Origin: Syntrophaceae bacterium
Lineage (GTDB): Bacteria; Desulfobacterota; Syntrophorhabdia; Syntrophorhabdales; WCHB1-27
NCBI GenBank assembly: GCA_003165115.1
Contig: PLSJ01000483.1
Coordinates: forward strand, 956-10,445
Length of the DNA: 9,490 bases
Reading direction: 5' to 3'
Under the pieces are notes generated by a model. That model was not told the origin of the DNA and did not search any database. It was given only the letters and a program-made list of their open reading frames with translations. The translations under genes were made by a program, and so were the position numbers. Within the stretch, counting starts at the first letter, position 1, and each line of letters starts with the position of its first letter. This document shows positions 1 through 7,641 of this stretch, in pieces.

Positions 1-5
1 CAGGC

Positions 6-338
6 ATGAAACGTTATGCCCAGAACGCCAAAACGGTCATCGAGTCGCCCCGCCTTCCTGCCCCCGGTCAGTTCGCCTCGGTCTATCAATCTTTTTCGAG
101 CATGCCGGCATCGCGTCTGACCGGCGAATATGCAGCCCTGCGGCAGGCGCTGCGGTCTTCGGCCGTTCAGGCCGGCAAGATAAGCAAATCCGAAGCGGAC
201 AAAACGCAATCCAACGGTGAACCGTCAAAAGAGCAGATGGTGCAGGAACTCATGCTCGAATACCTCAAAAAGGCCCTGGGAAAACCGACACCCCTCGAAA
301 AGCAACTTCCCCAGCCTTCGTCCGCGACACCACCTTAG
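6..338 (+). CDS. Unrecognised small hypothetical protein (110 aa), possibly extending upstream
   Basis: An open frame from ATG at 6 to TAG at 336-338 encodes 110 residues. I do not recognise the family and assign no function. The protein is hydrophilic, with no signal peptide or membrane segment. It has a Ser/Ala-rich first half, a charged middle (roughly residues 58-75), one likely amphipathic helix around residues 75-90 (EQMVQELMLEYLKKAL) and a Pro/Ser-rich tail. Only five bases precede the ATG and the frame is open to the left edge, so the true start may lie outside the window. It is the first of three co-directional small genes, with 34 bases between its stop and the next start, so co-transcription is plausible. 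Antisense and alternative frames here show no family resemblance. Confidence 0.6.
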   Translation: MKRYAQNAKTVIESPRLPAPGQFASVYQSFSSMPASRLTGEYAALRQALRSSAVQAGKISKSEADKTQSNGEPSKEQMVQELMLEYLKKALGKPTPLEKQLPQPSSATPP

Positions 339-372
339 ATGCCCGGTAAGGAAAAATGACCCACACGTCTCC

Positions 373-645
373 ATGTCCATCCATATAATTCCGGTCAACA
401 GGCTCAGCCCTCAAGCCCTTCAGGGCGTTATCGGGGAATTCGTCTCGAGAGACGGCACCGACTATGGCGAGAGAGAGGTTTCTCCGGAAACGAAGCTCAG
501 ACAGATAAAGCGTAAGCTCCAAGACGGATCGGCGGTGCTTGTTTTTGACGACGAGACCGAAACCACCAACATATTCGCGGCCGATAATCCTCTCTTAAAG
601 AAGCTGAAAGCATTGGCCGAAACAGAGAGCGGAAAAGAGCGATGA
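373..645 (+). CDS. YheU/UPF0270-family protein
   Basis: This 90-residue protein matches my memory of the UPF0270 (YheU) family. The N-terminal half carries the family signature: an I-I-P segment near residue 5, then L-S-P-Q-A-L, then an EFVSRDGTDYGE segment (about residues 22-33), then an E-x-S-x-E-T-K-x-x-Q-I-K-R-K-L stretch, and a G-x-A-V-L-V-F-D strand. The family is small, cytoplasmic and of unknown biochemical function; the usual length is about 75-90 residues, so this copy is complete with a slightly long C-terminus. ATG 373 is chosen because family homology begins right there and no start codon lies just upstream in frame. The Shine-Dalgarno is weak: AAGGAA near 348 is far away. The stop overlaps the start of the next gene (ATGA at 642-645), which suggests translational coupling. 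Confidence 0.85.
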   Translation: MSIHIIPVNRLSPQALQGVIGEFVSRDGTDYGEREVSPETKLRQIKRKLQDGSAVLVFDDETETTNIFAADNPLLKKLKALAETESGKER

Positions 646-974
646 TGCGTCTCGTGATACTCGTCATTTTCATCTTCGTGGGCTACGTCATCGTGCATTA
701 CCTGAAGGAAATGTTCAAAGCGGAGGTGCGTCAAAGGAGCGAAAGGGACTACCGGCGCCGGGACCGGGAAAATCCCGCTACAGAGCAGGATTATCGCCGG
801 ATATTAGGGGTCACGGACAAAGACGGCCCGGCGGCCGTGAGAAAGAAATACAAAGAGCTCCTGGCGAAATACCACCCCGACAAGGTGCAGCATCTGGGAG
901 TGGAATTTCAGGAATTGGCCGAGAGGAAGACAAGGGAGATCATCCGGGCGTACGAGTTTTTCCGAAAGAAATAG
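642..974 (+). CDS. Membrane-anchored J-domain (DnaJ-like) protein
   Basis: The 110-residue product has an N-terminal hydrophobic segment (about residues 3-20) that looks like a single transmembrane anchor. A basic linker follows (about 27-43), then a J-domain from about residue 48 to the C-terminus. The J-domain shows the D-Y-x-x-I-L-G-V opening, a K-K-Y-K-E-L-L-A-K-Y helix and the invariant HPD motif at residues 78-80, followed by a helix ending in R-A-Y-E-F-F. J-domains stimulate the ATPase of Hsp70/DnaK; HPD is the contact motif. The spacing after HPD resembles the C-terminal J-domain of DjlA-type proteins, but the TerB-like middle domain is absent, so this is a minimal anchor-plus-J co-chaperone. 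Its ATG overlaps the preceding stop by 4 bases; a second ATG follows at 645. The client is unknown. Confidence 0.88.
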   Translation: MMRLVILVIFIFVGYVIVHYLKEMFKAEVRQRSERDYRRRDRENPATEQDYRRILGVTDKDGPAAVRKKYKELLAKYHPDKVQHLGVEFQELAERKTREIIRAYEFFRKK

Positions 975-1013
975 TCCCGCCCATACCCGCGCAAAAGACC
1001 ATGTCCGAAAACG

Positions 1014-1031
1014 GCGGGCAGACGTGCCCGC
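1014..1031. other. Perfect 7-bp hairpin between the J-protein and Ada-type genes
   Basis: GCGGGCA (1014-1020) and TGCCCGC (1025-1031) are exact reverse complements around a four-base GACG loop. It sits 40 bases after the J-protein stop and about 50 bases before the Ada-type start. No T-run follows on either side, so it is not a canonical intrinsic terminator. It could be a Rho-assisted 3' end or part of the regulatory region of the repair genes; the sequence does not decide. Confidence 0.4.
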
Positions 1032-1083
1032 GGCATGCTATGCTCTTGCTGCCGCGATGAAACCCAAAGATAAAGGCCACCAC

Positions 1084-1719
1084 ATGTTCCTGGATGCCAA
1101 AACCTGTTATACGGCCCTGCTGGCGCGCGATGCGCGCTTTGACGGGCGTTTCTTCGTAGGGGTCGCCTCCACCGGTATCTATTGCCGCCCGATCTGCCGG
1201 GCCAGGATACCGAAAGAGGAAAACTGTTCCTTTTACGCAAGCGCGGCCGCGGCGGAAGCGTCCGGCTTCCGGCCGTGTTTGCGGTGCCGGCCCGAACTGG
1301 CTCCCGGCCTGGCGCCGGTGGATGCGGAAAGCAGGCTGGCAAGGCTGGCGGCACAGGGGATGGAGGCGGACGGGTTGTCCGACCTGACTATCACGGGGCT
1401 GGCGAATTCGCTGAGCATCACGGACCGTCATTTGCGGCGCGTATTTGCGGGGGAATACGGCGTGTCGCCCATCGCGTGGCTTCAGACCCGACGCCTGTTG
1501 ACCGCCAAGCAGTTGTTGACCGACACCTCGCTGCCCGTCATTCAGGTAGCCATGGACGCCGGATTCGGCAGCGTCAGGCGCCTGAACGCCCTCTTTCGCA
1601 CACATTACCATCTCAGCCCCGCGGATTTCAGAAAAACAAGGGGGACCGGGCACGACCCGGCGTCGCCCATCACCCTTTCGTGGCCTACAGACCGCCTTTC
1701 GCGTGGGAAACCCTCCTGA
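1084..1719 (+). CDS. Ada-type methyl-acceptor/AraC regulator, N-terminal half of a broken Ada-AraC-AlkA gene
   Basis: Residues 1-75 form an Ada metal-binding domain. Cysteines at C34, C38, C65 and C68 have the same 4/27/3 spacing as C38, C42, C69 and C72 of E. coli Ada, where they bind zinc and the first accepts a methyl group from DNA phosphotriesters. Residues ~98-185 are an AraC-type helix-turn-helix domain (ITGLANSLSITDRHLRRVF, then a second helix ending in SPADFRK). In the usual long form an AlkA glycosylase domain follows. Here the AlkA homology jumps to another frame near 1680 and this frame stops at 1717-1719 after about 24 unrelated residues. ATG 1084 is preferred over GTG 1024 or ATG 1057 because AAAGG lies 7 bases upstream and relatives start with MFLD. 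The Ada-AraC part alone might still act as a regulator, like Bacillus AdaA-type proteins, if the protein is stable; that is inference. Confidence 0.8.
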   Translation: MFLDAKTCYTALLARDARFDGRFFVGVASTGIYCRPICRARIPKEENCSFYASAAAAEASGFRPCLRCRPELAPGLAPVDAESRLARLAAQGMEADGLSDLTITGLANSLSITDRHLRRVFAGEYGVSPIAWLQTRRLLTAKQLLTDTSLPVIQVAMDAGFGSVRRLNALFRTHYHLSPADFRKTRGTGHDPASPITLSWPTDRLSRGKPS

Positions 1720-2007
1720 AGTTTCTCGGTGAGCGGGCGGTTGAAAAAAGGGGCGGTCCTGTTGGGGCTGGGCGCGGACCCGGAGCGCGAGATGGAGCAC
1801 ATGGCCGCCCTGCCGGGATTCGGCCCCTGGACCGTGCAATACCTGGGGATGCGGGCGTTGGGCTGGCCGAACGCCTTTCCGCACACGGACTACGGTGTAA
1901 GGAAGGCCCTCGGAAACTTACCGCCCAGGGATATCCTGGCGCTGGCAAAAACGTGGTCCCCGTGGCGCTCTTACGCCACCCTCTGTTTGTGGAATCACCT
2001 CGGTTGA
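1677..2007 (+). pseudogene. alkA: AlkA-type 3-methyladenine DNA glycosylase remnant (frameshift plus internal deletion)
   Basis: Two separated pieces of an AlkA-type domain remain. From 1677 a different frame from the upstream Ada-AraC reading encodes the domain's opening, FVAYRPPFAWETLLKFLGER, to about 1740. Homology then jumps back to the first frame from about 1750 and runs to the TGA at 2005-2007. That second piece has the helix-hairpin-helix segment ALPGFGPWTVQYLGMRALGW, followed by an Asp in HTDYGVRKALG at the position of the catalytic Asp238 of E. coli AlkA, then an SPWRSYATLCLW tail. The roughly 130-150 residues normally between these pieces are missing, including most of the beta-rich N-terminal subdomain and the first helices. 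A base-excision enzyme for alkylated purines cannot form from this, so I call it a pseudogene. The break at about 1741-1752 sits in an A6-G4 run. Confidence 0.85.
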
Positions 2008-2046
2008 GAAGCTCAACGACCTTATGGCAGGATGTTACATCCTGCC
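2003..2046. promoter_or_regulatory. Two tandem hairpins, including a 21-bp perfect palindrome, before the ogt-type gene
   Basis: The first stem-loop is GTTGAG (2003-2008) with CTCAAC (2012-2017), overlapping the AlkA remnant's stop. The second is a perfect 10-bp inverted repeat around one base: GGCAGGATGT at 2026-2035 and ACATCCTGCC at 2037-2046. It ends only about 7 bases before the GGGGAGGAG Shine-Dalgarno of the ogt-type gene. There is no T-run after it. It could be an operator for a dimeric regulator or an RNA hairpin controlling ogt expression. Which one is not visible in the sequence. Confidence 0.5.
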
Positions 2047-2067
2047 TCGTGTGGGGAGGAGAAGAGA

Positions 2068-2580
2068 ATGAAACGGAAATGCAGCATCCCGACGCCTTTG
2101 GGCAACATGGACGCGGTGGCGGAGCAGGGCGCCTTGTGGGGGCTCTGGTTCGCCGGTCAAAGATACCAGCCCGAAATCTCCGTGGACTGGGTGGAAGACC
2201 CGGACCACCCGCTCTTTGCGGCTTTGCGCGGGCAGCTCGACGCTTATTTCGCGGGAAAGCTTCGTGCCTTCGACCTGCCGATCGCAGTCGAGGGGACGCC
2301 GTTTCGGATGGCGGTGTGGGCTTTGCTAAGGAACATACCCGCGGGGACGACCACCACCTACGGGACCCTGGCCGTGCAACTGGCCGGGGGCCGCGGAGGA
2401 CGCGTCCCTTCAGCCCAGGCGGTGGGCGGCGCCGTGGGACACAATCCGCTCACCATCATCGTTCCGTGCCACCGCGTGGTGGGGGCGAACGGCTCTTTGA
2501 CCGGCTATGCCGGCGGCCTCGACCGCAAGGCCGCCCTGCTGGCCCTGGAAGGAGTCGAAAACCTGCGACAAGGGGTTTGA
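2068..2580 (+). CDS. ogt: Methylated-DNA--[protein]-cysteine S-methyltransferase (Ogt/MGMT family)
   Basis: This 170-residue protein is a suicide alkyltransferase that moves the methyl group of O6-methylguanine (and O4-methylthymine) onto its own cysteine. The MGMT core is clear. A P-F-R-M-A-V-W-A-L-L helix and an IPAGTTTTYGTLA segment are followed by a SAQAVGGAVGHNP helix (the helix-turn-helix with the arginine-finger position replaced or shifted), the active-site VPCHRVV with Cys134, and a GYAGGLDRKAALLALEG end. Length fits stand-alone Ogt-type enzymes (about 155-180 residues). ATG 2068 is chosen for the purine-rich GGGGAGGAGAAGAG just upstream and because family homology starts at the PTPLG segment about ten residues in. 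It follows the broken Ada-AlkA gene directly, which suggests a former alkylation-repair operon in which this is the surviving repair enzyme. Confidence 0.93.
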   Translation: MKRKCSIPTPLGNMDAVAEQGALWGLWFAGQRYQPEISVDWVEDPDHPLFAALRGQLDAYFAGKLRAFDLPIAVEGTPFRMAVWALLRNIPAGTTTTYGTLAVQLAGGRGGRVPSAQAVGGAVGHNPLTIIVPCHRVVGANGSLTGYAGGLDRKAALLALEGVENLRQGV

Positions 2581-2628
2581 AGCAGGGCAAGGACCAAAAA
2601 AACGTCCCGGACTCAAAAGGAGCTTATC

Positions 2629-3084
2629 GTGGTCGAGATATACGTCGATGCCGACGCCACCCCCGTGAAGAACGAGGTGATGAGGGTGGCCAAACGCTAC
2701 GGGCTCAAGGTCTACCTTGTCTCCAACTCCGAGATACAAACGGGGCCGGACCAATCTGTCGAGATGGTGATCGTCGGCAGCACGTTCGACGCCGCGGATG
2801 ACTGGATCGCGGAGCATGTTACCGGGCGGGATATCGTGGTATCGGGCGATATTCCCCTCGCGTCGCGGTGCCTGGCAAAAGGCGCTCGGGTGATAGACCC
2901 CAAAGGGCGCGTTTTCACCGAAGAATCTATCGGCGACTCCCTCGCGAACAGAGAGCTGATGGCCTACTTGCGCGACATGGGAGAGATGACGGGAGGGCCC
3001 GCCCCCTATGCGAAGCGGGACCGCTCCACCTTCCTCCAGCGGCTCGACGACCTGATCCAGGCGATATTCAAGGGGCACCGATAA
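2629..3084 (+). CDS. YaiI/YqxD-family protein (UPF0178, DUF188)
   Basis: The 151-residue product matches the YaiI/YqxD family. It opens with IYVDADATPVKNEVMRVAKR, an Asp-rich strand (D7, D9) seen throughout the family, followed by a VYLVSNSEI strand. A D-A-A-D-D-W-I helix and an IVVSGDIPLASRCLAKGARV segment come next, then a V-I-D-P-K-G-R strand and the C-terminal TGGPAPYAKRDRSTFLQRLD signature. The conserved acidic residues recall metal-dependent PIN-like nucleases, and the family has been grouped with that fold as I remember it, but its reaction is not established. GTG 2629 is the start: AAAAGGAG (2615-2622) lies 6 bases upstream and homology begins at once. The gap after the ogt-type stop is 48 bases, so co-transcription is likely. 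It converges with the lhr gene, with 21 bases between the stop codons and no visible intrinsic terminator. Confidence 0.92.
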   Translation: MVEIYVDADATPVKNEVMRVAKRYGLKVYLVSNSEIQTGPDQSVEMVIVGSTFDAADDWIAEHVTGRDIVVSGDIPLASRCLAKGARVIDPKGRVFTEESIGDSLANRELMAYLRDMGEMTGGPAPYAKRDRSTFLQRLDDLIQAIFKGHR

Positions 3085-3105
3085 CCTTACCCGGGGGCCT
3101 CTATG

Positions 3106-6100
3106 CTACGCATACTTCTTCGCCAGCTCCAACCCTTTATGGGTCGCGGAAAAGCCGAATTCTTTCAATGGCCGGGCATAGTCGCTCCCGGAGGCCGGTC
3201 TTCCATTGATCGTCTCGACGGTGACGATCTTCTCCGGGCTGAAGTCCCTCGCCAGGAGCACCTTGAAAAAGGAGAGGTAGTCGCCGATCCGCGGGTCGTC
3301 GGGCGGAACGTGGATATCGAGGGCGCCCCCGTTCCGGCGTGAAACGAGCACGCGTTTTGTCCCGCTATAGACCAGGTGGGTCGAAGGGATGCGGGAGGGG
3401 TTGACGCCTTTCAGGGAGTCCAGCCTGATGCCGCATAACGAGGCCGGGTCGATCGCGTTCATCCAGTAGACCGCGTCTTCGCGGATAGGCGTGTTCAGGA
3501 ACCGGTACGCTTCGGGGGAGATGAACTGGATGCCGGGAATGCCCTCGAAAAAGTACCCCGAAAGGATTTCCCCGGACAGCTCCATGAGCCTCAGCGCCCT
3601 AAAGATCGCCGCCCACTGGAGGAGAGGCAGCTCGCACGCGACGAGCTGCCGGAAGAGGATGCCGTAGCGGCGCAAAAGCTGCCGGACGCGGTCCTTGACC
3701 AGCTCGGCCTCATCGATGGAATCCTTTTCGATACGTTCGCCGCCAAGCACGTGCCAGTTGCCGGGATAGAGCTGGGCGGCGCCCCACCGGCCGTGCCCCG
3801 GCCGGACCGGCCTGCCGGGCCCGCTTTTTGGGCCGTTGTGGGCGAAGTCCGTCAGGATGCCCTGGCGAAGGGCCGCGAGACTATCGTTGGCCACGAGCCC
3901 CCGCCACACGAGGTCCCACAGTTTTCTGGTCACCGTGCGGCTGTCCCCCCTGGAGAACCGGACGATATCAGGGAGGCTGTACCGTCCCATGCGGTTCGGA
4001 AACAGCCGGGAGATCTCATCCGGCAGGGCCTCTTCTTCCGCCGTTTCCGCTTTCGTCCGGCCGTCCCGCGGAAGGTATAGCTCCAGGTCGTCGGCGAAGG
4101 CAAAGCCGATCTTCCCGCTCCCGCACCCGAACCACATCAGGCCGCTTCCCTGCATCAGGCCGTCCAGCCGGGAGCCGGAGTAAGGCGATAACCTGGCGGG
4201 CAGGATGTGCGTCTCCCAGGCTTCCGCCGGGGCGGGGTAGCCGAAGAGCTGATCGAGGCGGTCCTGCAGGTCGGAAACGGCTTCGCCGGTCGCGACAAGC
4301 CCCTGCCAGGCGGCGAGAAACAGGGGGAGGTGGTCTATCTTCAAGGCAGTGAAGGAGGGCCGGCGCGCCTTCCTCGCCATCCGGAGGAGGATCTCCAGGT
4401 TTTCCCGGTCGCAGATTTCCGGCTCGACCGCCGATTCCGTGAGGAGATCGAGGATGAGTGCCTCATGCTCCACGAGGCCGGCCAGCAGGCCGTCCAGGAC
4501 GGCGTCGTCGAGACCGAGCACCGCCCCCGGGAAAGACCTTCGGACCGGTCCGTAGAAGGAGAGCCACTGGAGAAAGATATCGGACAGCACCAGGTCGTCC
4601 TGCTCTTCCTTCTGGGGCACGTCGTTATCTGCCGTCGTTGTGGTTGCGGACGAAAGGACTTCATGCCTCAGAGGCTCGTCCGTGGCGACATCCCTGGCGT
4701 CCGGCACATCCCGGCCCGATGAAAAGGCGCGGATTATGCGGTCGACGTTCTCCAGTGCGCAGACCACCCTCAGCGATGAGCCGGGCAGCCGGACCGAGAG
4801 CACCTTATCCCTCACCGGTACAACCGCTTCCGCCGCGGGCACCTCATGGTCGCGCTCCACCGCGGACAGAAGCGCCTCCCATTCGGGCATGGGGATGAGG
4901 GAGCGCTCCTTTACCCAGTCGAGGAGGTCGCCCCCCGGCCGGGGGGCATAACCGGGGGCCGTCCGCTGCAGCTTGGCCTCCAGGTCCCCGACCAGGTCGC
5001 GGGGGATGCGGGGCCGCAAAGAAGTGGAAAACAGGACCTCCTTCAACAACTCCCCGCTCAAACGTGAGGAGCGCCCCGACACCGGCGAGTCGTCTTCGTA
5101 CATGTACGTCTCGGTCTGCTTCCAGACCAGGCCGTCCGCGAAGGGGGAAGCCGCTGCCGTCGTCGCCTCGGTCAGCTTTATATGCCCCGTGCGGACCTCA
5201 TCGAGGAGCTGCCGCAGGCTCGGCAGATCGAACTCATCCTGCAGGCAGGTGCGCCAGGTCTCCAGAAGGATGGGAAAATCGGGATACCGAAGCACGGCGT
5301 CCATCAGCTTCTTTGACCGCAGCCGGTTCAGCCAGAGGGGCAGCCGCTTCTTGAAGTGCGCCCGCGGGAGCAGGAGCGCGCGGCCCGCGTTTTCCCGGAA
5401 CATGGCCCCGAAGAACGCGCTCTTCTCGAGAGTCAGGCGCAGCAGCCGCTCCAGGTTCTCCGGCGTGACGAGGGAGAAGAGCGCATCGCGGGAAAACTCA
5501 TGGGGGAGCATCAGCAGGAGGCACTCGTTGTTTTCGATGATCTCCAGGTGGTGTCCGTATTTTTCCTCCCAGGCCGCCTGCAGGGCCAGACCGAAAGGGC
5601 GGTTGACTCGTCCGCCCCAGAGGGTGTGGAGTATCACCTGCAACAGCCCCGAGGTGTTCAGGGGGTCCTGAACGTGCTCGATGAGCAGGTGGCGGCGGTG
5701 GGGAAGGGCGGCGCCCGTCGTTTCCCGCTGCCGCCGCAGGTAGCCGATCAGCTCGTCGGCGGCCCAGTTGTCCAGGAAATAATCGCGGGAAAGCTCGTCA
5801 CGGAATGACGGGTCGTCGAGCCGGCCGTTCGCGTGCTCCAGAAACAGGAGGATTTCCTGCGAGAAGTGGAATTCCCGGCTCATGTCCTCTGCCTTCCAGA
5901 AGGGAAAGATGCCGGGTTTGGCCTCTGTCGGGACCACTTCCACATCGTTCGGCGTGATCTTCCGGACGCGCCAGACGTGCGTCCCCAGGCTGAAGGTATC
6001 CTCGATGCTCCGTTCCCAGACGAACTCTTCGTCAAGCTCGCCGATCTTGGCCCGCGTCTCCTCGATCCGCAGATCGTAGTATCCCCGGTCCGGGATCGTG

Positions 6101-7641
6101 CCGCCGGACAGGTAGATCAACCGCTCCACCCCTTCCCTGCCGCGGACGGTGTTGTCTATCAGATCCAGGGAGATGCGGGGTTTCAGCTCCCTGACCCTCG
6201 TCTCCGCGTACCTTCCCGCAAGCATGGAGAGGACGAGGTCGAAGGCTTTGCGCGAAAGATGGCGGTAGGGATAGCTCGTCTTTAAGAACGCGAAAAGCTC
6301 GTCCACATCCCATCGATCGAGGCCGACCATGGAGACGATCACCTGGGCAAGGACGTCCAGGGGCGCATCTATCGGGCTGATCGATTCGATATCCTGGTCC
6401 GTCACGCTCCGCGCTATCACGGCGGCGTTCAGGAAATCGCGGCCGTGTGTGGGGTAAAGCAGGCCGCGGCTCATGCCCCCCACGCGGTGGCCCGAGCGCC
6501 CGATGCGCTGGATCGCAGACGAGATGGCGGGCGGGGTGCTGATGAGGATCACCCGGTCGAGGTCGCCGATGTCTATGCCGAGCTCCAGCGAGCTCGTGGC
6601 GACGATGGCCTTCAACTCCCCGTTCTTCAGCCGTTGCTCGACCGCCAGGCGTATCTCCCTCGACAGCGAGCCGTGGTGGGCATAGGCGAGCTCCTGGGGC
6701 TCGCCCTCGTTGATCATGCGGGTGACCTTTTCCGCCGTCCTGCGGCTGTTGACGAAGAGCAGGGTCGAATGGTGGGCCCTGATGATCTCCCTGAAGGCGT
6801 CGACGAGCACCGGCCACCAGAAGCCGTCCACGAGCTTTTCCCGGGCGTTTTGCGGAAAGCGGACATCGATGGCGTACTCTTTTTTGTCCGTGGACCGGAT
6901 GACCTTTACCCGGCGCTTCTCATAGATCTCCGACCGGACGTCCTCACTGTGCACGTATCCACCCACGAATTCGGCAACCGTCTCCAGGGGCTTCACCGTG
7001 GCCGAGAGGCTGATGCGCTGGAATTCTCCGGCGAGGCGGACCAGGCGCTCCACTGCCGTGATCAGGTGCGTCCCCCTTTTCGTGCCTACCACGGCATGGA
7101 TCTCGTCCAGTATGACCGTGGCGACCCCCGCGAGCAGGGTCAACCCGTTCCGGGAGCTGAGCATGATATTGAGGCTCTCCGGCGTGGTGATGAGGATTTC
7201 CGGGGGACGCCTGAGCATCTGCCGCCGCTCCTCGGCCGGCGTGTCGCCGGACCTGGTGAGGACGCCGATGTGTGGGAACGGCTCGCCCGCCTCCCAGAAG
7301 GACGCGGCGAGCTCCGCAAGCGGCGTCGTGAGGTTCCGCCGGATGTCGTTATTGAGCGCCTTCAGCGGCGAGACATAGAGGACGCGCGTCCTGCCTAAGC
7401 CCCATGCGCCCGTGACAAGCTGGTTTATCGCCCAGAGGAAGGCGGTCAGCGTCTTGCCGCTGCCCGTGGGCGCCGTCACCAGGGCGTGAGCGCCCCCGGC
7501 GATCTCCGGCCATGCCTTCGCCTGGATGTCGGAAGGTGTTCCGAATCGTGCGGTAAACCATTTTCGGATGAGGGGGTGGAAGAGCGCCAGGGCTTTATCC
7601 CGTTCTTTCATATCCATATCCCTGTGGCCTTGCGATGTCAC
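3106..7641 (-). CDS. lhr: Full-length Lhr-family ATP-dependent DNA helicase
   Basis: The 1,511-residue protein is a superfamily 2 helicase of the Lhr type. Motifs in order are: Q40 in the Q-motif region, Walker A APTGSGKT (57-64), SPLKALNND (91-99), TTPESL (152-157), DEIH (179-182), SAT (213-215), ATSSLELGID (348-357) and QRIGRSGHR (378-386). Lhr-specific winged-helix and beta-barrel regions follow to about residue 870. The remaining ~640 residues correspond to the C-terminal extension of full-length Lhr (E. coli Lhr is 1,538 aa), including the RYSLPDIV...WDLVWRGLVANDSLAALR stretch and a RYGILFRQL segment near 1325. Lhr translocates 3' to 5' on single-stranded DNA and unwinds RNA:DNA hybrids; the E. 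coli C-terminal domain has been reported to have uracil-DNA glycosylase activity. GTG 7641 has GAGAGG upstream; ATG 7617 or 7611 is also possible. The frame is unbroken. Confidence 0.93.
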   Translation of the reverse strand: MTSQGHRDMDMKERDKALALFHPLIRKWFTARFGTPSDIQAKAWPEIAGGAHALVTAPTGSGKTLTAFLWAINQLVTGAWGLGRTRVLYVSPLKALNNDIRRNLTTPLAELAASFWEAGEPFPHIGVLTRSGDTPAEERRQMLRRPPEILITTPESLNIMLSSRNGLTLLAGVATVILDEIHAVVGTKRGTHLITAVERLVRLAGEFQRISLSATVKPLETVAEFVGGYVHSEDVRSEIYEKRRVKVIRSTDKKEYAIDVRFPQNAREKLVDGFWWPVLVDAFREIIRAHHSTLLFVNSRRTAEKVTRMINEGEPQELAYAHHGSLSREIRLAVEQRLKNGELKAIVATSSLELGIDIGDLDRVILISTPPAISSAIQRIGRSGHRVGGMSRGLLYPTHGRDFLNAAVIARSVTDQDIESISPIDAPLDVLAQVIVSMVGLDRWDVDELFAFLKTSYPYRHLSRKAFDLVLSMLAGRYAETRVRELKPRISLDLIDNTVRGREGVERLIYLSGGTIPDRGYYDLRIEETRAKIGELDEEFVWERSIEDTFSLGTHVWRVRKITPNDVEVVPTEAKPGIFPFWKAEDMSREFHFSQEILLFLEHANGRLDDPSFRDELSRDYFLDNWAADELIGYLRRQRETTGAALPHRRHLLIEHVQDPLNTSGLLQVILHTLWGGRVNRPFGLALQAAWEEKYGHHLEIIENNECLLLMLPHEFSRDALFSLVTPENLERLLRLTLEKSAFFGAMFRENAGRALLLPRAHFKKRLPLWLNRLRSKKLMDAVLRYPDFPILLETWRTCLQDEFDLPSLRQLLDEVRTGHIKLTEATTAAASPFADGLVWKQTETYMYEDDSPVSGRSSRLSGELLKEVLFSTSLRPRIPRDLVGDLEAKLQRTAPGYAPRPGGDLLDWVKERSLIPMPEWEALLSAVERDHEVPAAEAVVPVRDKVLSVRLPGSSLRVVCALENVDRIIRAFSSGRDVPDARDVATDEPLRHEVLSSATTTTADNDVPQKEEQDDLVLSDIFLQWLSFYGPVRRSFPGAVLGLDDAVLDGLLAGLVEHEALILDLLTESAVEPEICDRENLEILLRMARKARRPSFTALKIDHLPLFLAAWQGLVATGEAVSDLQDRLDQLFGYPAPAEAWETHILPARLSPYSGSRLDGLMQGSGLMWFGCGSGKIGFAFADDLELYLPRDGRTKAETAEEEALPDEISRLFPNRMGRYSLPDIVRFSRGDSRTVTRKLWDLVWRGLVANDSLAALRQGILTDFAHNGPKSGPGRPVRPGHGRWGAAQLYPGNWHVLGGERIEKDSIDEAELVKDRVRQLLRRYGILFRQLVACELPLLQWAAIFRALRLMELSGEILSGYFFEGIPGIQFISPEAYRFLNTPIREDAVYWMNAIDPASLCGIRLDSLKGVNPSRIPSTHLVYSGTKRVLVSRRNGGALDIHVPPDDPRIGDYLSFFKVLLARDFSPEKIVTVETINGRPASGSDYARPLKEFGFSATHKGLELAKKYA

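Noticed and set aside
985..1000. Ada box before the Ada-type gene (GCGCAAAAG)
   Set aside because: It shares only the GCGCAA core with the E. coli Ada-binding site, lacks the upstream AAT block, and no clear -35/-10 accompanies it.
1182..2801. A 539-codon plus-strand open frame through the Ada/AlkA/ogt region
   Set aside because: It is Arg/Gly/Pro-rich noise from high GC. Only about 20 codons (1677-1740) carry real homology, and those belong to the frameshifted AlkA domain.
6032..7398. Long open frames in other frames or antisense within lhr (for example 6032-6817 minus and 6445-7398 plus)
   Set aside because: The lhr frame carries every helicase motif without a break; the overlapping frames show no family features and reflect GC-rich codon structure.
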